A stretch of 64,000 bases of DNA from Roseateles chitinivorans (GTDB lineage: Bacteria; Pseudomonadota; Gammaproteobacteria; Burkholderiales; Burkholderiaceae_C), in the NCBI RefSeq assembly GCF_002761755.1, contig NZ_PEOG01000016.1, forward strand, positions 40,853 to 104,852. Reading direction: 5' to 3'. This document shows, piece after piece, positions 1-7,642 of this stretch (position 1 is the stretch's first letter; each line of letters starts with the position of its first letter). The translations under genes were made by a program, and so were the position numbers. Below the pieces are notes generated by a model. The model was not told the DNA's origin, searched no databases, and saw only the letters and a list, made by a program, of their open reading frames with translations.

Positions 1-470
1 AGGTAAGCACTCGGCCCGTCCGGCATCACCTGCGCATCCATCACGCCCCAGCAGAACGCGATGCGCTCATGGACCGCGTCGACCACCGCATCGCGCTGCT
101 CGGGCCGCGCGCCGATGCGCGTGACGTCGGGCTTGATCCAATGCAGCGAGTAAATCGCCGAGGACACGAACACCATCCAGCGCAGGAACTCCGCCCGTCG
201 CGGTTCCTCGACGCCCGGCGCGAGCCCCGCCTGCGGGTGCGTGTCGGCCAGATGGATCAGGATGGCCGCGCTCTCCGTCATCACGCGGCCGTCGGCGTCC
301 ACGAGCGTCGGGATCTGCCGCATCGGGTTGGTCCCGCCGACACGCGCCCGAGCGGCCTCGGTCTCCCAGGTCGCGCCTTCGATGAGGTCGAAGTCGATGC
401 CCAGCAGCGTCAATGCGGCCTCGACCGCCGTGGAGCCGGACGCGGCCGATCCGAAGAGTGTCAGTGCCAT
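1..470 (-). CDS. Glutathione S-transferase family protein (3' end outside window)
   Basis: About 156 residues are visible from an ATG at 470, and the gene runs off the left edge. The N-terminus MALTLFGSAASGSTAVEAAL is the first beta-alpha unit of the thioredoxin-like GST domain. Further on come the cis-proline segment MRQIPTLVDADG and the glutathione-binding TESAAILIHLAD, followed by the start of the helical C-terminal domain. Family members conjugate glutathione to electrophiles or act as isomerases in the cytoplasm; the substrate cannot be read from sequence. It lies 34 bp downstream of phnX on the same strand and may be the last gene of the phosphonate transcript, although no phosphonate role for a GST is known to me. 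Product class is firm, role is open. Confidence 0.85.
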   Translation of the reverse strand, partial: MALTLFGSAASGSTAVEAALTLLGIDFDLIEGATWETEAARARVGGTNPMRQIPTLVDADGRVMTESAAILIHLADTHPQAGLAPGVEEPRRAEFLRWMVFVSSAIYSLHWIKPDVTRIGARPEQRDAVVDAVHERIAFCWGVMDAQVMPDGPSAY

Positions 471-504
471 CGGGCGAGTGTCGTCGAACTCGCCCGCCGC
501 GGGA

Positions 505-1374
505 TCACGGTCGCTCACCTCGCGCCATTCGCGCGTCGATCTCCGCGAGCGCCTTCGGCAGCTGCGCCACCGAGTCGATCACCAGATGCGCCCCCGACGC
601 CATCAGCCGCTGCGTGACGGCCGCGCGCTTCGCCGCGACTTCCGCATCCGGCAGCGCCTGCAGCTGCTCGAGCGTCAGGCCGGTTTCGTTGCCCGACAGG
701 CTGAGCCCCACCGTCCACATGCCGGCGCGGCGACCTTCCTCGATGCCGGGGGTCGTGTCGTCGACCTTCACGCAGGCGCGCACATCCCCGAGGCCCAGCG
801 CGAGCACATTGCCCAGCGCCATGAACGGGCCCGGGCGGCCGCCCGCGGCGAGGTCGTCGCCGGCGACGACGTGGTCCGCCCAGATGCCAGCGGCCATCGC
901 CTGCGGCAGCAGCACGTCCATCACCTGACGCGGATACCCCGAGCAGGAGCCGATCCTCAACCCCGCGCCGCGCAGCGCGGCGAGCACCTCCACCGCCCCC
1001 GGGATGGGCGCCGAATACCGGCCGACGTGCGCGATTTGCATCGGCATGAAGCGCTCGTAGATCGCGTCGATGTCGCCGGTGGTCGACGCGCGTCCGAAGC
1101 GGGCCTGCCACTGCGACTGCAGCCCCGCGTCCTCCAGCAGCGTGCGGATGTGGTCGCGCTTGGACAGCCCCATCGGTCCCCGCGCCTCGTCCAGCGTCAG
1201 CGCGATCCCGAAGGTCGCGAACGCGTCGACGAAGATCTGCGTCGGCGCCAGCGAGCCGTGATCGACCAGCGTGCCGGCCCAGTCGAAGATCACCGCCTGC
1301 AGGTGCGGATAGCGCGGGCCGGCCGAGGTCGTGGTGGAGGCCGGGGCGGTGGAAGCGGTCGAAACGGGGTTCAT
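505..1374 (-). CDS. phnX: Phosphonoacetaldehyde hydrolase (phosphonatase)
   Basis: Protein of 289 aa of the HAD superfamily. It cleaves the C-P bond of phosphonoacetaldehyde to acetaldehyde and phosphate in the cytoplasm. The HAD nucleophile motif FDWAGTLVD carries Asp31. The MGLSKRDH motif carries Lys72, the Schiff-base lysine that sets phosphonatases apart from other HAD enzymes. The later motifs SCSGYPRQVM and KVDDTTPGI are also present. The ATG overlaps the stop of the upstream dehydrogenase by 4 nt (ATGA), so the two are probably translationally coupled. The first about 22 residues are a Ser/Thr/Ala-rich extension without obvious function. Gene order makes it the last catabolic step of the phn operon. 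No phnW aminotransferase, the usual source of phosphonoacetaldehyde from 2-aminoethylphosphonate, is in the window. Confidence 0.95.
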   Translation of the reverse strand: MNPVSTASTAPASTTTSAGPRYPHLQAVIFDWAGTLVDHGSLAPTQIFVDAFATFGIALTLDEARGPMGLSKRDHIRTLLEDAGLQSQWQARFGRASTTGDIDAIYERFMPMQIAHVGRYSAPIPGAVEVLAALRGAGLRIGSCSGYPRQVMDVLLPQAMAAGIWADHVVAGDDLAAGGRPGPFMALGNVLALGLGDVRACVKVDDTTPGIEEGRRAGMWTVGLSLSGNETGLTLEQLQALPDAEVAAKRAAVTQRLMASGAHLVIDSVAQLPKALAEIDARMARGERP

Positions 1375-2474
1375 GGGTGAGCCTGGATGAAGTTGCGTCC
1401 GCGAGGACCGCGCAGCGCTTGCGCGACGCGCGCGTCCCAGTCGTCGGAGGGAATGCCGTAGTCGGCGGGATCGGTGGACACGCCGAGCGCGGCCAGGAAA
1501 CGTTCCAGCGCGGCGACCGCGCCGTCCGCATCGGCGGCGTCGAAGATCGACAGCAGCCGCGCGTCCAGCGCCGCGTCGCGCCCGAAGGCCAGGCGCATCA
1601 CGCGCGGCAGGCTGAACGAACAGGCGATGCCGTGCGCGGTGCCGCGCGTCAACGTGATGTCGTAGGAAAGCGAATGCGCCAGCGCGGTCCTGGTGTTGGA
1701 GAAGGCCATGCCGGCCTGTAGGGCCGCGACGGCCAGCGCTTCCCGCAGGTCGAGCCGGCGTGGCTCGCGCAGCAGCGCCGGCAGCGTCGCGACGATCGCC
1801 CGCGCCGCGCTCGCCGCCAAGCTGGACGACACCGGATTGCGATGCACGTTCCACAACGCCTCCAGCGCATGCGACAGCGCGTCCAGTCCGCTGGCGAGCG
1901 TGGCGGCCGCGGGCAGGCTCACCATCAGCGACGGATCGACGATCGCCGCCTCCGGCCAGGTCCAGGGCAGCTGCAGCGAATGCTTGCGGCCGCGCGTGGC
2001 GTCCCACAGCGTCGCCCAGGGCGTGACCTCGCTGCCGGTGCCGGCGGTGGTCGGGACCGCGATCAGCGCACGGTGCGGCGCATCGGCCGACAGGGGCGCG
2101 GCCTTGGGGTCGACCAGGTGATCGAGCAGTTCATCGAAGCGGCCCGACGGCGTCGCCGTCAGCATCGCCTTGGCGCAGTCGATGCTGCTGCCGCCGCCCA
2201 GCGCGATCACGCAGCGCGCGCCGCGGTGCTCGCGCCAGAGTCGCTCGTAGAGCGGCGCCAGCCAGCGCAGGTCGGGATTGGGCCGGATGTCGGTCTCGAC
2301 CGCGACGAGGCGATCGCCCAGCAGCTCGCGCACCCGGCCGACGAGCCCGAGCGCTTCGGCCTCCGGGAAGGCGATCAGCAGCGCGTCGCGCTCGCCGACC
2401 AGGCCCGGCAGCGCCGCCAGCGCGCCGCTGCCGGCCCGCACCTTGACGGGGTTGTGGAAGGTCCACGGGGTCAT
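1371..2474 (-). CDS. Iron-containing alcohol dehydrogenase of phosphonate operons
   Basis: Protein of 367 aa of the group III (iron-type) alcohol dehydrogenases. Visible are the nucleotide-binding segment IALGGGSSIDCAKAM, the TTAGTGSEVT motif, and the metal-ligand blocks LASGLDALSHALEALW and ALAHSLSYD with the following TAHGIA. The ATG at 2474 is preferred over one 45 bp upstream because GAGGAG lies just before it. A subfamily of these enzymes recurs in phosphonate operons, and relatives in phosphonate antibiotic pathways reduce phosphonoacetaldehyde to 2-hydroxyethylphosphonate. Here, next to phnX and with no transaminase visible, oxidation of 2-hydroxyethylphosphonate to phosphonoacetaldehyde would make sense. 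That direction is inference. Confidence 0.85.
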   Translation of the reverse strand: MTPWTFHNPVKVRAGSGALAALPGLVGERDALLIAFPEAEALGLVGRVRELLGDRLVAVETDIRPNPDLRWLAPLYERLWREHRGARCVIALGGGSSIDCAKAMLTATPSGRFDELLDHLVDPKAAPLSADAPHRALIAVPTTAGTGSEVTPWATLWDATRGRKHSLQLPWTWPEAAIVDPSLMVSLPAAATLASGLDALSHALEALWNVHRNPVSSSLAASAARAIVATLPALLREPRRLDLREALAVAALQAGMAFSNTRTALAHSLSYDITLTRGTAHGIACSFSLPRVMRLAFGRDAALDARLLSIFDAADADGAVAALERFLAALGVSTDPADYGIPSDDWDARVAQALRGPRGRNFIQAHP

Positions 2475-2490
2475 GGATGGCTCCTCGCGC

Positions 2491-3336
2491 TCAATGCCGG
2501 CCGGCGTCCTGGATCGCACGGCGCAGCCGGCTCGACACCAGGTCGGCGCTGACGACCATCGCCGTGATCACGAGGATGCAGGTCGCGGTCTCGGGATACT
2601 TGAAGAGCTTGAGGCTGCCCACCAACTCGAAGCCCAGCCCGCCCGCGCCCACCATGCCCAGCACCGTCGCCGAGCGCAGGTTGACCTCGAAGCGATAGAG
2701 CACCACCGCGATCCAGGCGGTGATCACCTGCGGCAGCACGCCGAAGGCGATCACCTGCAGCGGCCGGGCGCCGGTGGCGCGCAGCGCCTCGAGCGGGCCG
2801 TCGTCGATCTCCTCGATCGCCTCGGCGAAGAACTTGCCCAGCATGCCCGCGCCATGCACCGCCAGTGCCAGCACGCCCGGGAACGGGCCCAGGCCCACGG
2901 CCGACACGAACACCAGCGCCAGGATCAGCTCATTGATGCTGCGCGTCACATTCAGGCCCTGGCGGGTGAGGTGATACAGCCAGCGAGGCCCCTGCAGGTT
3001 GCGCGCCGCGAGGAAGGACACCGGGATCGCGCCGATCACGCCCAGCAGCGTGCCCCACACGGCGATCTGGACGGTCTCCAGCGCCGGCGCCCACAGCCGC
3101 TCCAGGATGCGCCAGTCCGGCGGCCAGGTGCGGCCGAGGAAATCGGCGATCTGCGGCAGGCCGTTGGCCAGCTCGGCCGGGCTCAGCTGCGCGCCCCGGG
3201 CGCTCCACTGCAAGGCCCACAGGCCCAACACCATCAGCGCCAGCAGCTTGGTCCAGCCGCCCGGCGTCGTGGGCAGCGCCACCAGCCAGCGGATGCGATC
3301 GCGGGTGGCGCGGTCGACAGCGGTCATCGTCGTCAT
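2491..3336 (-). CDS. phnE: Phosphonate ABC transporter permease
   Basis: Inner-membrane permease of 281 aa with about six hydrophobic segments. The family coupling-loop region for contact with the ATPase is around EALRATGARPLQVIAFGVLP. The C-terminal stretch SATVLGMVGAGGLGFEL is characteristic of PhnE. The segment VSFLAARNLQGP early in the membrane domain also matches PhnE. The ATG overlaps the phnC stop codon by 4 nt. Together with PhnD and PhnC it should import phosphonates into the cytoplasm for the dehydrogenase and PhnX that follow. There is a single permease gene, so the channel is presumably a homodimer. Confidence 0.93.
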   Translation of the reverse strand: MTTMTAVDRATRDRIRWLVALPTTPGGWTKLLALMVLGLWALQWSARGAQLSPAELANGLPQIADFLGRTWPPDWRILERLWAPALETVQIAVWGTLLGVIGAIPVSFLAARNLQGPRWLYHLTRQGLNVTRSINELILALVFVSAVGLGPFPGVLALAVHGAGMLGKFFAEAIEEIDDGPLEALRATGARPLQVIAFGVLPQVITAWIAVVLYRFEVNLRSATVLGMVGAGGLGFELVGSLKLFKYPETATCILVITAMVVSADLVSSRLRRAIQDAGRH

Positions 3337-4205
3337 GCCGTTCTCCAGGTCGGGGCAGTGGTGGCCGGCGGCGCCGACGCCTCCATCGAGGCCAGGCTTG
3401 CCAGGTCTTTCATCGGCGCATTCATCGGCGCAGTCACCGGCGCAATCGGCTGCGGGCCGGCCTGCGCGGCGCTGACCGCGTAGAGCGCCTCGAGTTCCGC
3501 CTCGCAGAGTTCCTGCGGCCGCCGATCGAAGAGCACGCGCCCCTGGGACAGTCCGACGATGCGATCGCCGAATTCGCGCGCGTAGTCGACCTGGTGCAGG
3601 TTGCAGACCACCGTGATGCCGAGCTCGCGGCAGGCCTGCTTCAGATAGCCCAGCGCCTGGCGCGCGGTGTGCGGGTCCAGGCTCGCGACCGGCTCGTCGG
3701 CCAGGATCACCTGCGGCTGCTGCGCCAGCGCGCGGGCGATGCCCACGCGCTGCATCTGCCCGCCCGACAGCGCGTCGGTGCGCGACGCCGCCTTGTGGAC
3801 GAGGCCGACACGGTCCAGGCAGGCCATGGCCAGCGCGATGTCGGACGCGCGGAACAGCTGCAGCACCGAGCGCCAGACGGCCATCGTGCCGAGCCGGCCG
3901 CTGAGCACGTTCTTCAGCACGCTGAGCCGCGGCACGATCTGGTGGTGCTGGAACACCATCGCCACGCGCCGGCGCAGCTCGCGCAGTTCGGTGGCGCGTG
4001 CGGCGCCGCGCGCTTCCAGGCCGGCGATCGTCATCGTCCCGCCGTCGGCCTGGACCAGCCGGTTCATGCAGCGCAGCAGGGTGGACTTGCCGGCGCCGGA
4101 CGGGCCGAGCACGACCAGGAACTCGCCGGGCCGCACGTCCAGGTCGACGCCGCGCAGCACGGCGTTGTCGCCGAAGCGCTTGGTGACGCCACGCAGCGCG
4201 ATCAC
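3333..4205 (-). CDS. phnC: Phosphonate ABC transporter ATP-binding protein
   Basis: ATPase of 290 aa. Walker A GPSGAGKST is at about residues 34-42, the Q-loop is in MVFQHHQIV, the signature is LSGGQMQRV, and Walker B is VILADEPVASLD. The switch histidine is in VVCNLHQVDYA, a PhnC-type sequence. I take the start as GTG at 4205, whose GTGA overlaps the phnD stop; an in-frame methionine further upstream would lie inside phnD. The C-terminal about 38 residues after the catalytic core are a low-complexity Ala/Pro/Met/Thr tail not needed for ATPase function. It energises PhnE for phosphonate uptake. Confidence 0.93.
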   Translation of the reverse strand: MIALRGVTKRFGDNAVLRGVDLDVRPGEFLVVLGPSGAGKSTLLRCMNRLVQADGGTMTIAGLEARGAARATELRELRRRVAMVFQHHQIVPRLSVLKNVLSGRLGTMAVWRSVLQLFRASDIALAMACLDRVGLVHKAASRTDALSGGQMQRVGIARALAQQPQVILADEPVASLDPHTARQALGYLKQACRELGITVVCNLHQVDYAREFGDRIVGLSQGRVLFDRRPQELCEAELEALYAVSAAQAGPQPIAPVTAPMNAPMKDLASLASMEASAPPATTAPTWRTA

Positions 4206-5092
4206 TTCATGCTCCGCAGGTCGAGCTTGAGCACCTTGGCGGTGTCGCGGACCACGTCGTAGGCGGCGTCGCTGGTCGGCTGGAAGCCGTTGAGCACGCC
4301 CTGGTCGCCCCACTTCACCTCCTTGAGATTGGCCAGCGCCCGGGCGAGCTTCTCCTTGAGCGCCGGGTCGAGGTCCTTGCGCCAGACCATCGGCGATTCG
4401 GGAATCGGCCTGGAGGACCACAGCACGACGAAGTCGTCCGGCTTGACCGTCCCCTTGGCGACGGCGCTGTTGAAGATGCGGTCCGCGACGGCGGCCGCGT
4501 CGACCTTCCTGTTGGCGACCGCCAGGATGCTGGCGTCGTGGGAGCCCGAGAACACGACGCGACCGAAGTAGGCGTCCGGGTCCAGCCCGGTCTGCCGCAG
4601 CCCCGCCTTGGGGAACAGATGGCCGGAGGCGGAGCTCGGATCGACGAAGGCGAAGTTGCGGCCCTTGAGTTCGGCGACGCTGCGCAGGCCGCTGTCCCTG
4701 CGGGCGAGGATGAGGCTCCGGTAGGCGCTCTGGCCGGTCTTCTTCGTCACGGCGACGGAGAAGGCCTCGACCTCGGCCACCGAACTCGCCAGCACATAGG
4801 AGAACGGACCGAGGTAGGCCACGTCCAGCTTCTTCGCGCGCAGCGCCTCGATGACGCCGTTGTAGTCCGTGGCGACGAAGGGCTTCACCGGCATGCCCAG
4901 CTGCTGCTGCAACGCGTCCAACACTTGGCGGCTGGACTCGATCATGGCCTGGGCGTCCTCGGCCGGGATCAGGCCGATGGTCAGCGCCTGCGGCTGGGCC
5001 GACGCCTGCTGCGGCAGGCCCGCGAAGACGGTCAGGGCCAGGGCGGCGCCCAGCGCGGTGCGGCGCGCGGCGGAGAAGCGGGGATGGGACAT
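4202..5092 (-). CDS. phnD: Phosphonate ABC transporter substrate-binding protein
   Basis: Periplasmic binding protein of 296 aa. A Sec signal peptide (RR followed by a run of Ala/Leu, cleavage near ASA-QPQ) precedes the mature domain starting LTIGLIPAEDA. The family features ATDYNGVIEAL, KLDVAYLGPFSYVLA and the phosphonate-pocket segment FVDPSSASGHLFPKA are all present. PhnD proteins bind 2-aminoethylphosphonate or related phosphonates with high affinity. It is the first gene of the phnD-phnC-phnE-adh-phnX transcript. The 184-bp gap upstream, 5093-5276, should hold its promoter. The exact ligand is not predictable from sequence. Confidence 0.95.
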   Translation of the reverse strand: MSHPRFSAARRTALGAALALTVFAGLPQQASAQPQALTIGLIPAEDAQAMIESSRQVLDALQQQLGMPVKPFVATDYNGVIEALRAKKLDVAYLGPFSYVLASSVAEVEAFSVAVTKKTGQSAYRSLILARRDSGLRSVAELKGRNFAFVDPSSASGHLFPKAGLRQTGLDPDAYFGRVVFSGSHDASILAVANRKVDAAAVADRIFNSAVAKGTVKPDDFVVLWSSRPIPESPMVWRKDLDPALKEKLARALANLKEVKWGDQGVLNGFQPTSDAAYDVVRDTAKVLKLDLRSMK

Positions 5093-5189
5093 GGCGGCAT
5101 CCAGGAGTGGTGAGCGGATGCCGGCACTCTATGAATCGCACATGACAGCAGATCCATCGATCCCATACTGATTTCTCGACCAAACCATT

Positions 5190-5198
5190 CATGTGACC
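5190..5198. promoter_or_regulatory. Candidate regulator half-site upstream of phnD
   Basis: CATGTGACC lies about 100 bp upstream of the phnD start. A near-identical CACGTGACC lies in the lysR/phosphatase divergent promoter at 6581-6589. Both could be contacts for the LysR-type regulator encoded at 6646. The match is short, so this is weak inference. Confidence 0.25.
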
Positions 5199-5236
5199 TA
5201 TGAGCGGACCGGTCGGCCTCGTCGGGCGGTGCCGGC

Positions 5237-5257
5237 CGGAGGGGGCGTGCCCCTCCG
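5237..5257 (-). terminator. GC-rich hairpin after the phosphatase-like gene
   Basis: A perfect 8-bp inverted repeat, CGGAGGGG and CCCCTCCG, with a 5-nt loop lies 20 bp past the stop of the 5277-6530 gene. There is no T-run, so if it terminates it is not a classical intrinsic terminator. It would separate that gene from the phnD promoter. Confidence 0.4.
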
Positions 5258-5276
5258 CTGATTGGTCAGCTTGCCT

Positions 5277-6530
5277 TCAGCGGGCGCCGCAGGCGGGGTG
5301 CTTGCTGCCCGCCGTGTCGTTGACCAAGCCGAGGAAGTCCAGCACGTGAGGCGTCAGTGCCCCGGTCTGCGGGAGCGCCGTGCCGGTCAGGTCGCCCTGG
5401 CAATAGGGCGGCTTGGTGGGGTTGCGGTAGCGGTTCGTCAGCACCAGCGCCGCATCACGCTCCCCGGCGCTCTGGCCGCCATGGCCGCTGCCGGTGCCGC
5501 CATGGTCGGAGACGACGACGATCAGCCACTCCTCCTGCGCATAGGTCGGCCGCGCCACGAGCCCGTCCAGCACCTGCTGGATCTGCGCATCCTCGCCAAC
5601 GATCTTCGACTGGTAGTACGCGTTGTACGGGTCGTAGCTGGCGGCGTGGATGTCGACGTTGTGCAGGTAATAGAAGATCACGGTCGGCGGATTCGTCCAG
5701 GACAGCCAGCCCTTGACCGCATCCGTCGCCTGCTGCGAGTTCTTCGCGGCGTTGGCCACGACGAAGTCCGCCCCCGCGGGCTTGAGGTTGCCGGTGATGT
5801 TGGCCCAGTCGCCGACCACCGCGACCGTGGCGGTCGGGTAAACCTGCTTGATGCGGTCGAACACATGCGGCTTGCGCAGCGGCAGGCTCGCGTCGTTGCT
5901 GGTGACGCCGTGCTGGTCCGCCCAGTAGCCAGTGAACAGCGTGCCCCAGCCCGGGCCGCTGTAGGTGGACTGCGAACCGCCGGCCAGCACGTTGCCGTGG
6001 AAAGCGCCGACCGCGGCGAGCTGGCTCAGCGCCGGCGTGGTCGCGCAACCGGCGCAGAACAGCGCGTCGCCCCGCAGGCCGTCGATGCCGATCACCAACA
6101 CATGGCGCCGGCCGTAGGGGCCCACGATCGGGTTGGGCACGCCCGGGCCCGGGTTCAGCGCGTAATGGTCATAGGGGTTACCGGCGTAGTCGGTCTTGAG
6201 CCCGCCCACATCGGCGGCGCGCTTGTCGCTGAGGTCGCACTGCTGCGAGGCCTTGTAGTAGTCGAAGCTCACGCACCAGGACTTGCGCGCGTCGGCGAGG
6301 CAGGCCGTGGCGCAGGCTTCCGGCGAGACGCCGTTCAGGTGCTCGCGGTTGTAGCCGGAGATCGCGGCATTGAGCGTGCGGGTGAACGAGGCCAGCGGGC
6401 TCGGGGCCGATTGCGCCGGCGCGGGCAGCGGGGCCATGGCGATCAGCGCCGCGATCGACGCGTTGAACAGGGCGGTGGAGGAGACGGGCAGGCGATGCGC
6501 CAGCGGGCGTGGGAAACGGGTCCGGGTCAT
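5277..6530 (-). CDS. Secreted alkaline-phosphatase-superfamily phosphodiesterase with N-terminal PAN-like module
   Basis: Protein of 417 aa; the ATG at 6530 is chosen because GGAG lies 7 nt upstream. A signal sequence ends near PAPAQSA. Residues about 60-125 form a cysteine-rich PAN/Apple-like module (Cys pairs in PEACATACL, SWCVSF, QQCDLS). The catalytic domain follows with the first metal site VLVIGIDGLRGD, a nucleophile segment STYSGPGWGTLFTGYWADQHG, the second metal residues YLHNVDIHAA and VVVSDHGGTGSGHGG. This is the layout of the type I phosphodiesterase / nucleotide pyrophosphatase branch. It lies between phnD and a divergent phosphonate-type LysR gene. A periplasmic role in releasing phosphonate from esters would fit, but that is inference; a general phosphodiesterase is equally possible. 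Confidence 0.75.
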   Translation of the reverse strand: MTRTRFPRPLAHRLPVSSTALFNASIAALIAMAPLPAPAQSAPSPLASFTRTLNAAISGYNREHLNGVSPEACATACLADARKSWCVSFDYYKASQQCDLSDKRAADVGGLKTDYAGNPYDHYALNPGPGVPNPIVGPYGRRHVLVIGIDGLRGDALFCAGCATTPALSQLAAVGAFHGNVLAGGSQSTYSGPGWGTLFTGYWADQHGVTSNDASLPLRKPHVFDRIKQVYPTATVAVVGDWANITGNLKPAGADFVVANAAKNSQQATDAVKGWLSWTNPPTVIFYYLHNVDIHAASYDPYNAYYQSKIVGEDAQIQQVLDGLVARPTYAQEEWLIVVVSDHGGTGSGHGGQSAGERDAALVLTNRYRNPTKPPYCQGDLTGTALPQTGALTPHVLDFLGLVNDTAGSKHPACGAR

Positions 6531-6578
6531 GGGCACTCCAGGTCGGGTTGAGGGGAACTGCCCACGCAGCCTAGGAAC

Positions 6579-6588
6579 GTCACGTGAC
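6579..6588. promoter_or_regulatory. Perfect 10-bp palindrome in the divergent lysR/phosphatase promoter
   Basis: GTCACGTGAC lies in the 115-bp gap between the start of the secreted phosphodiesterase (6530) and the start of lysR (6646). It contains the CACGTGACC string that recurs, as CATGTGACC, upstream of phnD. It is a candidate operator for the adjacent LysR regulator. Confidence 0.35.
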
Positions 6589-6645
6589 CGTCACTCGATC
6601 GAATCAATATGGCCGACCGCAAGAAATCATCAAGAGCGTCTATAC

Positions 6646-7512
6646 ATGTCCGCCGCCAAGCTCCGCGCCTTCCTCGCCGTCGCCCGTCACGGCAGCTTCA
6701 GCGCGGCGGCGCGCGCGCTCGGGCTCTCGCAGCCGACGCTGACGACCCAGGTCCAGGGCCTGGAGCGGCAGCACAAGGTCGAGCTCTTCCATCGCCGCGG
6801 TCATCGCATCGAACTCACCAGCGTCGGCCATCAGCTGCTGCCGATCGCGCGGCAGCTGGCCGCGCTCGAGGTCGAGGCCTACAACCTGCTGCACGACTGC
6901 GGCGAACTCACTCGCGGGCAGCTCAAGCTCGGCGCGGTCGGCCCCTTCCACGTCATCGAGATGGTCGATGCCTACCGCCAGCGCTATCCGAAGGTGGACG
7001 TCTCGATCCGGCTGGGCAATTCGGCGCAGGTCTTCGGCGACCTGGAGAACTATGTGATCGACGTCGGCGTGCTGGCGCGCTTCCATGACGCACCCGGCTT
7101 CGAGACCATGGCCTACGCACGGCACGCGATCATCCTCTTCGTCCATCTCGACCATCCCTTCGCCGCTCGGGAGAGCGTGTCGCTGCGGGAGCTCGCCGAG
7201 CAGCCGCTGCTGCAGCGGGAGGCGGGATCGAGCACCCGCCGCGCGCTGGAATCGGCGCTGCGCCAGGCGGGCATCACGCCGCGCGTCGCGATGGAGATCG
7301 GCAGCCGCGAGGCGCTGCGCGAGGCGGCTGCGCGTGGCATCGGCATCGGCGTCGTGTCCGAGGCGGAGTTCATCCCCGACGCGCGCTTCCGCCCGGTGCG
7401 CATCCAGGGCGACCCTGCCTTCACCGAGACGCATCTGTACTGCCTGAAGGAGCGCCGCGACAGCCTGCTGCTCGGCTCCTTCTTCGAGGTGGCGCACAGC
7501 CTGCGGCGCTGA
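6646..7512 (+). CDS. LysR-type regulator of the phosphonate-catabolism group
   Basis: Regulator of 288 aa with an N-terminal winged helix (FLAVARHGSFSAAARALGLSQ, residues about 7-27) and a LysR effector domain. The sequence, including LTTQVQGLERQHKVELFHRRGHRIELT and the QPLLQREAGSSTRRALE block, resembles the LysR regulators known beside 2-aminoethylphosphonate genes. It is transcribed away from the phosphodiesterase and the phn operon, the standard LysR arrangement. Expected role: activation of the phn genes when a phosphonate or breakdown product is present. An upstream in-frame methionine at 6370 lies inside the opposite gene and is not credible. Confidence 0.85.
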   Translation: MSAAKLRAFLAVARHGSFSAAARALGLSQPTLTTQVQGLERQHKVELFHRRGHRIELTSVGHQLLPIARQLAALEVEAYNLLHDCGELTRGQLKLGAVGPFHVIEMVDAYRQRYPKVDVSIRLGNSAQVFGDLENYVIDVGVLARFHDAPGFETMAYARHAIILFVHLDHPFAARESVSLRELAEQPLLQREAGSSTRRALESALRQAGITPRVAMEIGSREALREAAARGIGIGVVSEAEFIPDARFRPVRIQGDPAFTETHLYCLKERRDSLLLGSFFEVAHSLRR

Positions 7513-7551
7513 GGCATCGACAGCCCGCGGCCAGACACCGGACAGGTTTCT

Positions 7552-7581
7552 GAAGGCCGCCGCAGGCATCCTGCGGACCTT
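7552..7581. repeat. Hairpin between lysR and the transporter operon
   Basis: CCGCAGG-cat-CCTGCGG forms a 7-bp stem with a 3-nt loop. GAAGG and CCTTC extend it outside a small internal bulge. It lies about 40 bp after the lysR stop and 60 bp before the next start codon. It could terminate lysR or sit in the transporter leader. No T-run follows. Confidence 0.4.
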
Positions 7582-7642
7582 CGCGCGGGGGGCCCCAGGG
7601 GGTCGTCTGTTCCCTGGAATCCATGTAGAGAAGAGAGCGCGC

